DNA of 41,832 bases from Candidatus Acidiferrales bacterium (GTDB lineage: Bacteria; Acidobacteriota; Terriglobia; Acidiferrales; UBA7541): the NCBI GenBank assembly GCA_030037775.1, contig JASHQB010000053.1, positions 1 through 41,832 on the forward strand, given 5' to 3'. Of the stretch, positions 26,759-35,974 are shown piece after piece. The notes under the pieces were generated by a model. That model saw only the letters and a list, made by a program, of their open reading frames with translations, did not search any database and was not told the DNA's origin. The stretch's first letter is position 1. Each line of letters starts with the position of its first letter. The position numbers and the translations under genes are program-made.

Positions 26759-28027
26759 ATGCCAAGCGACCCGAAACTAAGACTGGGTTTCCGACAGACT
26801 CTGGTCAGCCTGCGCGAAGCTACGTGGCTCGCGTTGGATACGCTGCGCACGCATAAACTGCGCACCTTCCTGACTCTGCTGGGTGTAATTCTGGCGGTGA
26901 CGACGCTGGTTTCCGTGATGAGCGTATTGAACGGGTTGAATCTTTACGTGTCGACGAAGATTGCGAACCTGGGATCGAATGCTTTCATTCTGGACAAATA
27001 CGGCATCATCACGAGCTATGAAGGCTTCCTGAAGGCGCAGAAACGGCCCCGGCTGACGATGGCCGACTATTACGCGATGAAAGAGAATTTGCAGTATGCC
27101 AAAACGGTCGCGGGTGAAGAAAACACCGTTGCGGACGTGCACAATGGGCGGCTGATCGACGAAGACGTGACGCTGCTGGGAGCCACTCCCGAATTTACTC
27201 AGGTGCGCGAGTACGACATCGCGGTGGGGCGAGAATTCACGGAAGAAGATGAGCTGCACCGCGCGGCGATTTGCTTTATCGGACATGACGTTGCGCAGCA
27301 GCTTTTTCCGGCGATTGATCCGATCGGCAGAGAAATTCGCGTAGGAGAGGAGCAGTACCAGATCGTGGGCGTGGCGAAGGCGCTGGGAACGGAGCTCGGG
27401 CAGTCGCAGGACAATTTCGTGATGGTCCCGCTTTCGACCTACCGCGAAGCATGGGCGCAAGAAGAAGACAGCGTGACAATTTTCGTGGGGGCGATCAGCA
27501 CAGACGCGATTCCGGCCGCGGTGGATGAGGCGCGAGTGTTTCTGCGGGCGCGCCACCACCGACGCTATCAGGATGAAGACGATTTCGGAATCATCGAGTC
27601 TTCGTCGATCACGGATTTGTGGAAGAAACTGACGACGAACATATTCGGCATCGCGGTGTGGCTGACGAGCGTGTTTCTGGTGGTGGGCGGCATCGTCATC
27701 ATGAACATTATGCTGGCCAGCGTGACGGAACGGACGCGGGAAATTGGCGTCCGGAAATCCCTGGGTGCGCGGCGGCGCGACATCGTGCTGCAGTTTCTGA
27801 TGGAATCGTCGACACTGGCGGCGGCCGGCGGAGCGATGGGCGTGATTGTGGCGGAGGGCGTGACGATACTGGTGCGGGCGACGACGCCTATGCCGATGAA
27901 CATTCCGATTTATTCGATTTTGATTGCGCTAGTGCTTTCGTCGGCGGTGGGTTTGTTCTTTGGAATTTATCCAGCGGTGCGAGCTTCGCGGCTGGATCCC
28001 ATTGAAGCGCTGCGGGCGGAGACGTAG
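26759..28027 (+). CDS. MacB/FtsX-type ABC transporter permease 1
   Basis: 422 residues from ATG 26759; GTG 26741 would add six residues. The N-terminal helix follows the typical LDTLRTHKLRTFLTLLGVILAV. A MacB-like periplasmic domain covers about 50-270. Three C-terminal helices carry the FtsX motif VGGIVIMNIMLASVTERTREIGVRKSLGA and the end GIYPAVRASRLDPIEALRAE. Such permeases pair with a MacB/LolD-type ATPase and often a periplasmic adaptor; neither is encoded next to it. It is followed nine bases later by a second permease, so the two probably form a heterodimer. Confidence 0.9.
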   Translation: MPSDPKLRLGFRQTLVSLREATWLALDTLRTHKLRTFLTLLGVILAVTTLVSVMSVLNGLNLYVSTKIANLGSNAFILDKYGIITSYEGFLKAQKRPRLTMADYYAMKENLQYAKTVAGEENTVADVHNGRLIDEDVTLLGATPEFTQVREYDIAVGREFTEEDELHRAAICFIGHDVAQQLFPAIDPIGREIRVGEEQYQIVGVAKALGTELGQSQDNFVMVPLSTYREAWAQEEDSVTIFVGAISTDAIPAAVDEARVFLRARHHRRYQDEDDFGIIESSSITDLWKKLTTNIFGIAVWLTSVFLVVGGIVIMNIMLASVTERTREIGVRKSLGARRRDIVLQFLMESSTLAAAGGAMGVIVAEGVTILVRATTPMPMNIPIYSILIALVLSSAVGLFFGIYPAVRASRLDPIEALRAET

Positions 28028-28036
28028 GGCGAAGCT

Positions 28037-29278
28037 ATGAAACAGGACATAAAAGAGAATCTGGCGCTGGCATTCGACACGTTACGCTCGCACAAGACCC
28101 GCAGCCTGCTTGCCGTTCTGGGCGTGGTGATCGGCGTGGGCGTGATTATCGTGGTGGCGGCGCTTATCACCGGCTTTCGGGCCACCATTTCGGAGGAAAT
28201 CGAGGGATTCGGCGCTAACACAGCTTGGGTCGCCCGCTATGATCAGGGTCCGCGAATGACGAGCCTGCCGGAAAACCAGCGGATGCGTCCCCCGCTCACG
28301 CTTGAGGAGGGCCTTGGACTTAATTCGCAGTGTCCGGCGATCAAAGAGGTGGCGATCTCGCTTTATCAGTGGCGGGACGATCATCTGGCGACCTACGGAA
28401 GGAATCAGGTGGACGCGCTGGATATGAGCGGGACGACGCCTTCCTACATGGACGTTTACAGCAACGCGAACCTGCAGGCGGGCCGCTTCTTCACGGATTC
28501 CGAAAATGATGAACGGGCGAAGGTAGTCGTTTTCGGGGAAGACGCCGCGAAGGCACTTTTTCCTAACGTGCAGGATGCCGTGGGGAAGACGGTGAGTTTG
28601 GATGGCTCGGATTTTCGGGTCATTGGAGTTTTTGCAACGCAGAAAGGCGGCTTCGGCTTCGGCACGGAAGACAAGCGGGCGGTAGTTCCTTACGACACGC
28701 TGCACGAGATGTATCCGCAGGCTCTCGACAACGGCTATCGGTTCGTCGCGTATCCGGGCCAGCTGGATGAGGCGGTGGACGAAGCTCGCGGCGTGCTGAG
28801 ACGCGAACGCAAAGTGCCATACAACGCGCCCGACAGTTTCTCGATTACCACGCAAGTTCAGCAAGAAGAACAGTTCAACCAAATCATCGGCGGCGTGGCG
28901 CTGGTGCTCATCGTACTGAGCTCGATCGGCTTGCTGATTGGCGGCGTCGGTGTGATGAACATCATGCTGGTCAGCGTCACCGAGCGCACGCGCGAAATCG
29001 GCGTGCGAAAAGCGATTGGCGCACGGAGCCGCGACATCACCTGGCAATTCCTGTTTGAAGCAATGACGCTGACCGGCGCCGGCGGCGTTCTCGGCGTTGC
29101 GTTTTTCAGCGGACTTGCCATGCTGATCCCGCGCATCACTTCGATGAAGGCGTCGGTCCCGATTTGGGCGGTGATCGTCGGAATCGCCGTGTCCGTAGGC
29201 ATTGGGCTTATCTTCGGGGTGTGGCCGGCGGTGAAGGCAGCGAAGCTCGACCCGATCGAAGCCCTGCGTTACGAATAA
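28037..29278 (+). CDS. MacB/FtsX-type ABC transporter permease 2
   Basis: 413 residues, start ATG 28037. It has the same architecture as the preceding gene: N-terminal LAFDTLRSHKTRSLLAVLGVVIGVG, a periplasmic MacB domain, then GGVGVMNIMLVSVTERTREIGVRKAIGA and the tail GVWPAVKAAKLDPIEALRYE. The two proteins are clearly paralogous (duplication). The likely role is export of, or resistance to, an unknown substrate together with an ATPase encoded elsewhere. A nested hairpin (29329-29381) lies 50 bases after the stop. Confidence 0.9.
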   Translation: MKQDIKENLALAFDTLRSHKTRSLLAVLGVVIGVGVIIVVAALITGFRATISEEIEGFGANTAWVARYDQGPRMTSLPENQRMRPPLTLEEGLGLNSQCPAIKEVAISLYQWRDDHLATYGRNQVDALDMSGTTPSYMDVYSNANLQAGRFFTDSENDERAKVVVFGEDAAKALFPNVQDAVGKTVSLDGSDFRVIGVFATQKGGFGFGTEDKRAVVPYDTLHEMYPQALDNGYRFVAYPGQLDEAVDEARGVLRRERKVPYNAPDSFSITTQVQQEEQFNQIIGGVALVLIVLSSIGLLIGGVGVMNIMLVSVTERTREIGVRKAIGARSRDITWQFLFEAMTLTGAGGVLGVAFFSGLAMLIPRITSMKASVPIWAVIVGIAVSVGIGLIFGVWPAVKAAKLDPIEALRYE

Positions 29279-29328
29279 TTCCACGCGACGAAAACAACTG
29301 GTGCGAGTGCTTGTGTTTGCGGACGCCC

Positions 29329-29381
29329 ACACCACTACCTGTAGACAATTTGGACACGGAGAGCCAAATATTTTGTGGTGT
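29329..29381. other. Nested hairpin after the permease pair
   Basis: The outer arms ACACCAC (29329-29335) and GTGGTGT (29375-29381) enclose an inner stem ATTTGG (29348-29353) / CCAAAT (29364-29369). The downstream sequence CGTTGCGGTTTTCTC is only weakly T-rich. It could be a permease-operon terminator or part of nrdJ control. Confidence 0.4.
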
Positions 29382-29396
29382 CGTTGCGGTTTTCTC

Positions 29397-29425
29397 TTGA
29401 CACGTTTTCCACAACCCAGTACAAC
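29397..29425 (+). promoter_or_regulatory. Predicted nrdJ promoter with a DnaA-box-like site
   Basis: A consensus TTGACA (29397-29402) is followed by 17 bases and TACAAC (29420-29425). TTTTCCACA (29405-29413) sits in the spacer; further box-like sites are ATTTCCACA (minus, 29546-29554) and TTTTCCACC (29608-29616). The leader would be about 360 bases. A TATAAT at 29725-29730 could be a second, nearer start but lacks a -35. Confidence 0.45.
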
Positions 29426-29795
29426 TCTCGCCAGATTCCGGGGGAGCGAGAGGGTTTCGCGAGATAAGGGCCGGGGCAAAAACTCACGGCACCCAACGGG
29501 TCACAATCGCGGACATAAAGGGCTGAGCGCCCCAGGCGCGGTGGTTGTGGAAATGCGCCGGGGGGCGGAGCGTTCCTTGTTTGCCGATTTTTCACAGGGG
29601 AGAGAGTTTTCCACCGGTGAGCCGATTGTGCTTTCCTGAATCGCGGAACTAGACTCGGATCCCTTGAATCTGCGCGGCGCTTGCCTGCCCCTTCCACGCC
29701 GCGAGCCGGAGCCGGGAGGTGCGGTATAATTGGTGTATCCCGTCCTCGCACCCGGCGATCTTGAGCGGCAGGACTGCCTGCGCGGAGGCGGACAT

Positions 29796-32600
29796 ATGGC
29801 GGAAGCAAAAATGGCATTGAACGGCAAGACAGAAGTCGAGCAGCAAAATCAGCCGGCCTGTTCAGGCGGCTTGGAATTTCAGCGGCGTTTTACGGATGGA
29901 AAGGTCGCTCCATTTGACGCAGTGGAGTGGGAGCGCCGCACTGCCCAAATCGGGAACGAGAAAGGCCAGGTTATTTTCCGGCAAGAGAACGTCGAAGTTC
30001 CCAAATCGTGGTCGCAGACGGCGACGAACATCGTTGCCTCCAAGTATTTTCACGGCAAGCCCAACACCGCGGGCCGCGAGACCTCCGTCAGGCGTCTGAT
30101 CGGGCGCGTGGCAGACACGATTGTGCGCTGGGGCGAACAGGGCAGTTACTTCGCGTCTCCCCATTCACGGGATGCGTTTCGCGACGAACTGATCCATTTG
30201 CTCGTCGAGCAGAAGATGGCCTTCAACTCGCCTGTGTGGTTCAACGTTGGCGTGCAGCCCAAGCCGCAATGCTCCGCATGCTTCATCAATTCCGTCCAGG
30301 ACTCCATGGACTCGATCATGAACCTGGCGAAAACGGAAGGGATGCTTTTCAAATGGGGCTCAGGCACCGGGACGAATTTTTCGACCCTGCGCGGAAGCAA
30401 AGAAACATTGTCCGGAGGCGGGATTGCCTCCGGCCCGGTGAGCTTCATGAAAGGGTTTGACGCTTTTGCTGGCGTCATCAAGAGCGGCGGCAAAACGCGC
30501 CGCGCGGCGAAGATGGTGATCCTCAATGTGGATCACCCGGACATCGCCGAATTCATCAACTGCAAAACGAAAGAAGAGCGCAAAGCGCAAGTTTTGATCG
30601 AGCAAGGCTACAATCCGTCCATCGATGGCGAAGCTTACAGCTCCGTCTTTTTCCAGAACGCCAATCACTCCGTGCGCGTCACCGATGAATACATGCAAGC
30701 CGTCGAAGAGGACCGTGATTGGTGGACGCGCAACGTCACCGACGGCCAACCCAATGAAAAATTCCGCGCGCGCGATCTGCTCCACGAGATGGCGGAGTCC
30801 GCTTGGCATTGCGGCGACCCCGGCATGCAGTACGATTCGACCGTAAATCGCTGGCACACTTGCAAGGGAACCGACCGCATTTACGCCTCGAATCCCTGCT
30901 CGGAGTACATGTTCCTCGACGACACGGCCTGCAACCTGGCTTCGCTCAATCTGCTGAAATTCTTGGGGACGAATGGGCAGTTTGACGTCGAGGGTTTCCG
31001 GCACGCCGTCGACATCACCATCACCGCGCAGGAAATCCTGGTCGACAACGCCAGCTACCCTACGCCGAAGATCACGCAAAACTCACGTGATTTCCGTCCA
31101 CTGGGCTTGGGCTACGCGAATCTGGGCGCGCTGCTTCTTTCGCTTGCCGTACCCTATGACTCCGACCAGGGCCGCGACATTTGCGGAGCCGTCACCGCGC
31201 TCATGACCGGCGAAGCCTATGCGCAATCGGCACGCATTGCGGAGCGCCTCGGCGCCTTTCCCGGCTACACGGAAAATCGCGAACCGATGCTGGATGTGAT
31301 GCGCATGCATCGCGACGCGCTGCGTCCGATCAAGGAGGAAAACGTGCAGCCGCAACTGCTGCGCACGGCGCGCGAGTCATGGGACAACGCTGTGGAACTC
31401 GGCGAAAAGTTTGGATACCGCAATTCGCAGGTCTCCGTGCTCGCGCCGACCGGAACCATCGGCTTCATGATGGATTGCGATACCACTGGCATCGAGCCGG
31501 ACCTCGCGCTCGTCAAGCACAAACGGCTGGTCGGCGGCGGCGTCATCAAAATCGTCAACAACACCGTTCCTATCGCGCTGATGCGCCTGGGCTATTCCGA
31601 TGTGCAGGCCTCGCTGATCGTCGATTGGATCGACCAGCACGGCACGATCGAAGGCGCGCCGGCGCTCCGACCCGAGCATCTGCCGGTGTTTGATTGCTCG
31701 CTCGCGACCAACGGCGGGCGCTCCATCGCCTGGCGCGGCCATTTGCGGATGATGGCGGCGGCGCAGCCGTTCCTGTCCGGGGCGATCTCAAAGACGATCA
31801 ACATGCCGGAGGAATCCACCGTCGACGATGTGATGCAGGCTTACGCTGAGTCCTGGAAACTAGGGCTCAAGGCTGTGGCCATCTATCGTGACAACTCGAA
31901 GCGTTCACAACCTCTTTCCGCGGCGGGCGCGAAGAAAAGCGAAACAGCAACGGCGGAGACTGCCACGCCACCGGCAACCGCCGCGTCGAAAACCGAAGCG
32001 CCGGCTGCTGCGCAACAAGAGCTTTTCCGCGCCGGCCGCAAGAAACTGCCCAACGAGCGCCGCTCCATCACTCACAAATTCAATGTCGGCGGCCACGAAG
32101 GCTATCTCACCGTGGGGATGTACGACGACGGCGAGCCCGGCGAAATCTTCATCAAGATGGCCAAGGAAGGCTCCACGCTCTCCGGAATCATGGACGGCTT
32201 CGCGCTTTCCGTGTCCATCGCGCTGCAATATGGCGTGCCGCTGCGCGCGCTGGTGGATAAATTCGTGAACGCGCGCTTCGAACCCTCCGGCTACACCGGC
32301 AATAAGCAGATTCCGTACGCGAAGTCGATCATCGATTACATTGGCCGGTGGCTCGGCGGCAAATTCATCTCCCCCGATTACGTGGTGCAAACCACGGATT
32401 CTTTGGAAGCGCCCGCCCAGGCGGCTCCATCGTTCTCACCGCCGGTCGTGACCGCCAGCGTCAGCGTCGCCGAGGAGAAATCGCGTCCGCGCGCGGCCAT
32501 CGACGACGCGCCGTCCTGCTCCGAATGCGGCATGATCATGACGCCCAACGGCAGCTGCTACAAATGCGAGAATTGCGGCAGCACGTCAGGCTGCAGCTAA
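29796..32600 (+). CDS. nrdJ: Adenosylcobalamin-dependent (class II) ribonucleotide reductase
   Basis: 934 residues. ATG 29796 has GGAGG upstream, and I prefer it to an open frame 66 bases longer. NrdJ reduces ribonucleotides using B12 instead of an iron-tyrosyl radical, so it works with or without oxygen. Visible parts are NSPVWFNVG (144-152), Cys159 of the redox pair region, GSGTGTNFSTLRG (188-200), the radical-site motif NPCSE with Cys368, Cys379, and PTGTIGF (551-557). A variable Ala/Pro linker (about 705-740) leads to a C-terminal domain and a zinc-ribbon tail with CSEC...CYKCENC (908-927). It is followed by a clear terminator. No other RNR gene is in the window. Confidence 0.96.
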   Translation: MAEAKMALNGKTEVEQQNQPACSGGLEFQRRFTDGKVAPFDAVEWERRTAQIGNEKGQVIFRQENVEVPKSWSQTATNIVASKYFHGKPNTAGRETSVRRLIGRVADTIVRWGEQGSYFASPHSRDAFRDELIHLLVEQKMAFNSPVWFNVGVQPKPQCSACFINSVQDSMDSIMNLAKTEGMLFKWGSGTGTNFSTLRGSKETLSGGGIASGPVSFMKGFDAFAGVIKSGGKTRRAAKMVILNVDHPDIAEFINCKTKEERKAQVLIEQGYNPSIDGEAYSSVFFQNANHSVRVTDEYMQAVEEDRDWWTRNVTDGQPNEKFRARDLLHEMAESAWHCGDPGMQYDSTVNRWHTCKGTDRIYASNPCSEYMFLDDTACNLASLNLLKFLGTNGQFDVEGFRHAVDITITAQEILVDNASYPTPKITQNSRDFRPLGLGYANLGALLLSLAVPYDSDQGRDICGAVTALMTGEAYAQSARIAERLGAFPGYTENREPMLDVMRMHRDALRPIKEENVQPQLLRTARESWDNAVELGEKFGYRNSQVSVLAPTGTIGFMMDCDTTGIEPDLALVKHKRLVGGGVIKIVNNTVPIALMRLGYSDVQASLIVDWIDQHGTIEGAPALRPEHLPVFDCSLATNGGRSIAWRGHLRMMAAAQPFLSGAISKTINMPEESTVDDVMQAYAESWKLGLKAVAIYRDNSKRSQPLSAAGAKKSETATAETATPPATAASKTEAPAAAQQELFRAGRKKLPNERRSITHKFNVGGHEGYLTVGMYDDGEPGEIFIKMAKEGSTLSGIMDGFALSVSIALQYGVPLRALVDKFVNARFEPSGYTGNKQIPYAKSIIDYIGRWLGGKFISPDYVVQTTDSLEAPAQAAPSFSPPVVTASVSVAEEKSRPRAAIDDAPSCSECGMIMTPNGSCYKCENCGSTSGCS

Positions 32601-32644
32601 ACGCGAAGCTCGCAAGCAACCAACTTCGTTCCAGCCGTAATCAT

Positions 32645-32680
32645 AGCCGGTGTCCACTAAGAGGCACCGGCTTTCGTTTT
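32645..32680 (+). terminator. Factor-independent terminator after nrdJ
   Basis: AGCCGGTG (32645-32652) and CACCGGCT (32665-32672) form a perfect 8-bp stem with a 12-base loop, followed by TTCGTTTT. It starts 45 bases after the nrdJ stop. Confidence 0.85.
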
Positions 32681-32727
32681 CTGCAGCGAATCTGTCTCAG
32701 AGTGGTACAGTGGAAGTTTCCAAAACC

Positions 32728-33234
32728 ATGCAAGAGGCCCTCAGACTCCGGTATCAGATTCCTCCACTCACCCTGCGAACCTCCGACGGGCGCAGCGTCT
32801 CTGCCTGGGATTTCAAGCAGAAGCGCAATCGCGTGATTGCGTTCTTGCGCGCGGATTCGCCGGTCGCGTGGGATTTCGTGGGGCAATTGGTTACCCATGC
32901 CGCAGACTGGAAGGAAAAAGAAGCTGTAGGGCTCATCGTTTTCCAGAAAGTGCCGCGCACCGGCTTGCCAAGCGAACTGCCGCCCGAAATCATCGCCGGA
33001 ACGGATGCCACGGGAAATTCCCTCGCGCGCTATCTGGGTGAGGAAGCGTTAGATGCCGACGGACTCGAGCGCCAGGGCATTTTCGTGGCCGACCGCTACG
33101 GAGAACTTTACGCGAAGTGGATTGTCGAGGAAGACAGTGAACTGCCTGCGATTTCTGACATTCTGAAGGCGCTCGAGCAAATCGAAATCGCCTGCGATGA
33201 ATGCGAGCCCTCTGCTTGGCCCCTCGACGGCTAG
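32728..33234 (+). CDS. Redoxin-like protein without the peroxidatic cysteine
   Basis: 168 residues from ATG 32728. An earlier in-frame GTG at 32650 lies inside the nrdJ terminator and is unlikely. The fold pattern (PPLTLRTSDGRSVSAWDF, RVIAFLRADSPVAW, GIFVADRYGELYAKWIV) matches AhpC/TSA-like redoxins. The expected active-site Cys after the first beta strand is absent; the only cysteines are the CDEC at the C-terminal end (ACDECEPSAWP). A C-terminal CxxC before W-P occurs in a group of bacterial redoxin-like proteins. It may be a thiol-based sensor or a structural protein. It follows nrdJ but has its own transcription unit. Confidence 0.75.
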   Translation: MQEALRLRYQIPPLTLRTSDGRSVSAWDFKQKRNRVIAFLRADSPVAWDFVGQLVTHAADWKEKEAVGLIVFQKVPRTGLPSELPPEIIAGTDATGNSLARYLGEEALDADGLERQGIFVADRYGELYAKWIVEEDSELPAISDILKALEQIEIACDECEPSAWPLDG

Positions 33235-33255
33235 CCGCCGGTTTTAACCCCATTC

Positions 33256-34179
33256 CTATGGTCCCGGACCGAGGTCGAAAACTACAGTAATAAGTGTGTC
33301 TACTTCCACAGGCTGTCCATTGAGGGTCGTTGGGCTATATTGCCACTGACTAACCGCCTCCAAAGCGGCTCGATTGAGCAACGGAGGGCCGCTGACCACC
33401 TGCAACTGGCACACACGCCCGTCCATTCCGACGGTCGCATGCAGCACGACTTTGCCTTCTATGTGATTGTACTTTGCCTCGTCCGGATACACGGGGAAGA
33501 CAGTCCGGGTTAGTTTCTTCGCCATCACATTGGCGCCGATTTTGAGTGCATGACTGTCGGGCATCTTCATCTGAAAGTTGCTGAGGTAGCGAAATCCCCC
33601 CTCGACATACGCGAAATATTGCAAGATACCGAGTTGCGAGTTGGAACTTGCGTGTATGACGTAGAGAGGCTGTTGATGTGTACGGCTCATGAGAACTGGG
33701 TACTCCGCATCCGTGGCTTCTGGATTACAGGAATCTGTGAAAAGTATGGCCGCAAGTTTGGTCGTACGGTGTGCCTGCAATTGGCCCAGCGTGTCTGGAA
33801 ATGAGAGCGGAAGGTTCATTCGGTTATAAGAGTCACCAAGTTGCGCTCCAATTTGATCGCCGAACGTCGCACGAAACCACGCGTCGGCATTAGGGAGGAC
33901 CAATGACTGGAGGTATGGTGCGAGATCCTTGGCATCGCCGTCTTTTTGCAGCTTAAGCATGTCGTTGATTAGGTTCTGCAAGCCCTCCGGCGAATCCGGA
34001 TACGAACGGATCACGGGTGCTGCTGCGGCCTGCGCTATTCCCGCGGAACTGACCGCTGCCTGCTGCGCAAACAGTGGCGCAACACAAATAGGCAAAGCGA
34101 CGCATGCCGCGCACATCCACCGCAGGCGCTCACGGAAATTCTTCACGCAGGAAAAGGATCGGCTGACTGCTGCACTCAC
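33256..34179 (-). CDS. Secreted TonB-C domain protein, single module
   Basis: 307 residues. The GTG start at 34179 overlaps the TGA of the upstream gene (GTGA), so translation is coupled. Residues 1-39 hold a signal peptide (basic KNFRERLR, then the hydrophobic run CAACVALPICVAPLFA). Residues 59-205 are one copy of a domain also present twice in the upstream gene: SYPDSPEGLQNLINDM, APYLQSLVLPNADAWFRATFG, FAYVEGGFRYL. Residues about 215-307 are a TonB C-terminal domain (PVYPDEAKYNHIEGKVVLHATVG, LEAVSQWQYSP). There is no transmembrane anchor or Pro-rich spacer for ExbB/ExbD coupling, so this is not a classical TonB. It probably functions in the periplasm. Confidence 0.8.
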   Translation of the reverse strand: MSAAVSRSFSCVKNFRERLRWMCAACVALPICVAPLFAQQAAVSSAGIAQAAAAPVIRSYPDSPEGLQNLINDMLKLQKDGDAKDLAPYLQSLVLPNADAWFRATFGDQIGAQLGDSYNRMNLPLSFPDTLGQLQAHRTTKLAAILFTDSCNPEATDAEYPVLMSRTHQQPLYVIHASSNSQLGILQYFAYVEGGFRYLSNFQMKMPDSHALKIGANVMAKKLTRTVFPVYPDEAKYNHIEGKVVLHATVGMDGRVCQLQVVSGPPLLNRAALEAVSQWQYSPTTLNGQPVEVDTLITVVFDLGPGP

Positions 34180-35870
34180 CGGCCCGGTCCATAACTGTAT
34201 TGAAATGGATAGGTGGTCGCCTGGGCCTTGCCGTCTACGGTGAGCGGAGTGAAGCGCCATTTCTTTACTGCCTCAATTGTCGCCTGCACGTAGGGGCACG
34301 TGCCTTCGATGACGTGCAGATCACTCACCGTGCCGTCAACTCCAATCGTGCCCCAGAGCTTGACCAGGCCGCTGTTGTTGGGCCGGTTGAATCCGTTCGG
34401 ATAAGTTGGCGCGACGTCATGGATTAGCTTCGGCCATTGGATATTATCCCCATAGACGCGGTTGTCGGGCTGTTTGACTTGTAGATCGCCGAGATAGCGG
34501 AAGCCCCCGTCCACATAGGCAAACGGAAACAACCACCGATAGGCAGTGTCCTTGACGAAGCGAACTTCGTACAACGACATGGACTGGTCTTCGCGAGCCG
34601 CCAGGACCGGATATTCGGATTCATTCGCGTCAACCGTACACGCGGTTCGAAAGCGCTGTACCTCTACCGAGGTGAACTTTAGTCCTGAATTCGACTGCAA
34701 TGTATTCGCGAACAGCATGGGCAGGTTTTGTTCCATGCTCTGATAGTTCTGTGCAAAGCGGGTTCCCTGGCTGGCGCCAAATTGCGCCGAGAACCAGGAA
34801 TCCGGGTTGGGGACCAGCAGAGCATGAAAATATGGCTGCAGGTCTTCCAGTTTTCCATGCTGGGCCATGTCCAGCATCTGTTTCATCATTTTCGTCAAGC
34901 CACTCGGAGAGTCGGGATAGGAGGGAATTGGTGCGTATGCTCCGGAAGCGCTTGGCTGTCCCGCGGAGGGCATTCCTGATGGCAAATGAAATTGAACGGT
35001 GATCGTCGTATCTACCGTCACGGCCTGTCCATTTAGCAAGACCGGCGCGAATCGCCACTGGCGCACCGCTGCTTCTGCTGCTTCGACCAGCACCGGGTTG
35101 CCGCTTGTCACGTCTACGGATTGCACGGTTCCATCTGGTGCGATAATCGTGTGGAGCTCTACAGAGCCTTCCAACTTCTGGGCCAGCGCCTCCGGCGGAT
35201 AAACAGGGAGAACGCGATGCGCAATGTGCGCTTCGGCAACGTCCCCGCCTAAGCGAATCCTCTTCGGTATCTCCGGCGTGGTTGTGCCTTCGGCTGGCGT
35301 GGAAGGCGGAGCCAGCCGCAGATCTGCCACCGGGCCCAGGTAACGGAACGCGCCTGCGTCGTAAACGAAGTAGGCCCAGCGCATGGTCGAGCCGTCTCCC
35401 GATTTGAAGGTAACGACGTAAAAGGTCTGCGGGTGCTTCACCAGCCCCAGAAAATAGTTGTCTTTGTCCGTTGTGCCGGGATCGCCCGGGCGGTCGAAGC
35501 CCAAGGCAGCCACATCACTCATCTGCGACGCAACCGCGCGCGCAACGTCCCCGGCGATCTGGAAATTCCGCGCGTCCGTCCACGCATCGTAAAACATGGC
35601 GAGCTGCTGACCATCGTCCCCGCCAAAGATGACAGAGAACCACGCCGCATGGTCGGGAAGGGCCAGCGACTGCAAGTACGGCGCAAGCGCATTCTCTCCT
35701 CCGCTTTTCTCCGCTGCGATCATGTCCCAAACAAGTTTCTGCAATCCATCGGTGGAATTGGTATAGGAAGACGGCGCTGGGGCCTGGGGCTCGGGAAGAG
35801 GCCTTGCAATGATTGGCGCCACGATGACGAACAAGCACGAAACGAATGTCAAAACCATTCTGGGCTTCAT
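34176..35870 (-). CDS. Secreted TonB-C domain protein, two tandem modules
   Basis: 564 residues from ATG 35870 (AGGTG nine bases upstream). The frame extends further but would overlap the glmM end. A signal peptide covers 1-23. Module 1 is an N-domain (36-185, YTNSTDGLQKLVWDM, APYLQSLALPDHAAWFSVIFG, YDAGAFRYLG) plus TonB-C (about 210-295, PVYPPEALAQKLEGSVELH). Module 2 is an N-domain (316-470, SYPDSPSGLTKMMKQM, FAYVDGGFRYLGD) plus TonB-C (about 478-560). With the next gene this makes three copies of the same module, evidently from duplication. The N-domain is unknown to me. Confidence 0.8.
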   Translation of the reverse strand: MKPRMVLTFVSCLFVIVAPIIARPLPEPQAPAPSSYTNSTDGLQKLVWDMIAAEKSGGENALAPYLQSLALPDHAAWFSVIFGGDDGQQLAMFYDAWTDARNFQIAGDVARAVASQMSDVAALGFDRPGDPGTTDKDNYFLGLVKHPQTFYVVTFKSGDGSTMRWAYFVYDAGAFRYLGPVADLRLAPPSTPAEGTTTPEIPKRIRLGGDVAEAHIAHRVLPVYPPEALAQKLEGSVELHTIIAPDGTVQSVDVTSGNPVLVEAAEAAVRQWRFAPVLLNGQAVTVDTTITVQFHLPSGMPSAGQPSASGAYAPIPSYPDSPSGLTKMMKQMLDMAQHGKLEDLQPYFHALLVPNPDSWFSAQFGASQGTRFAQNYQSMEQNLPMLFANTLQSNSGLKFTSVEVQRFRTACTVDANESEYPVLAAREDQSMSLYEVRFVKDTAYRWLFPFAYVDGGFRYLGDLQVKQPDNRVYGDNIQWPKLIHDVAPTYPNGFNRPNNSGLVKLWGTIGVDGTVSDLHVIEGTCPYVQATIEAVKKWRFTPLTVDGKAQATTYPFQYSYGPGR

Positions 35871-35974
35871 GGTTCCGCACCTCGCTAGATTCCTGCAGTT
35901 GTTATGTGCGGGGTACTTTACGATGTCAGTAATAAAAGGGCAATAGAAGTAAGGTAGAAGTATGTCTGGGGTAG

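Noticed and set aside
29426-29795. Cobalamin riboswitch in the nrdJ leader
   Set aside because: A B12-dependent enzyme with a long leader makes this attractive, but the conserved GCCACTG B12 box and the surrounding core motifs are not present.
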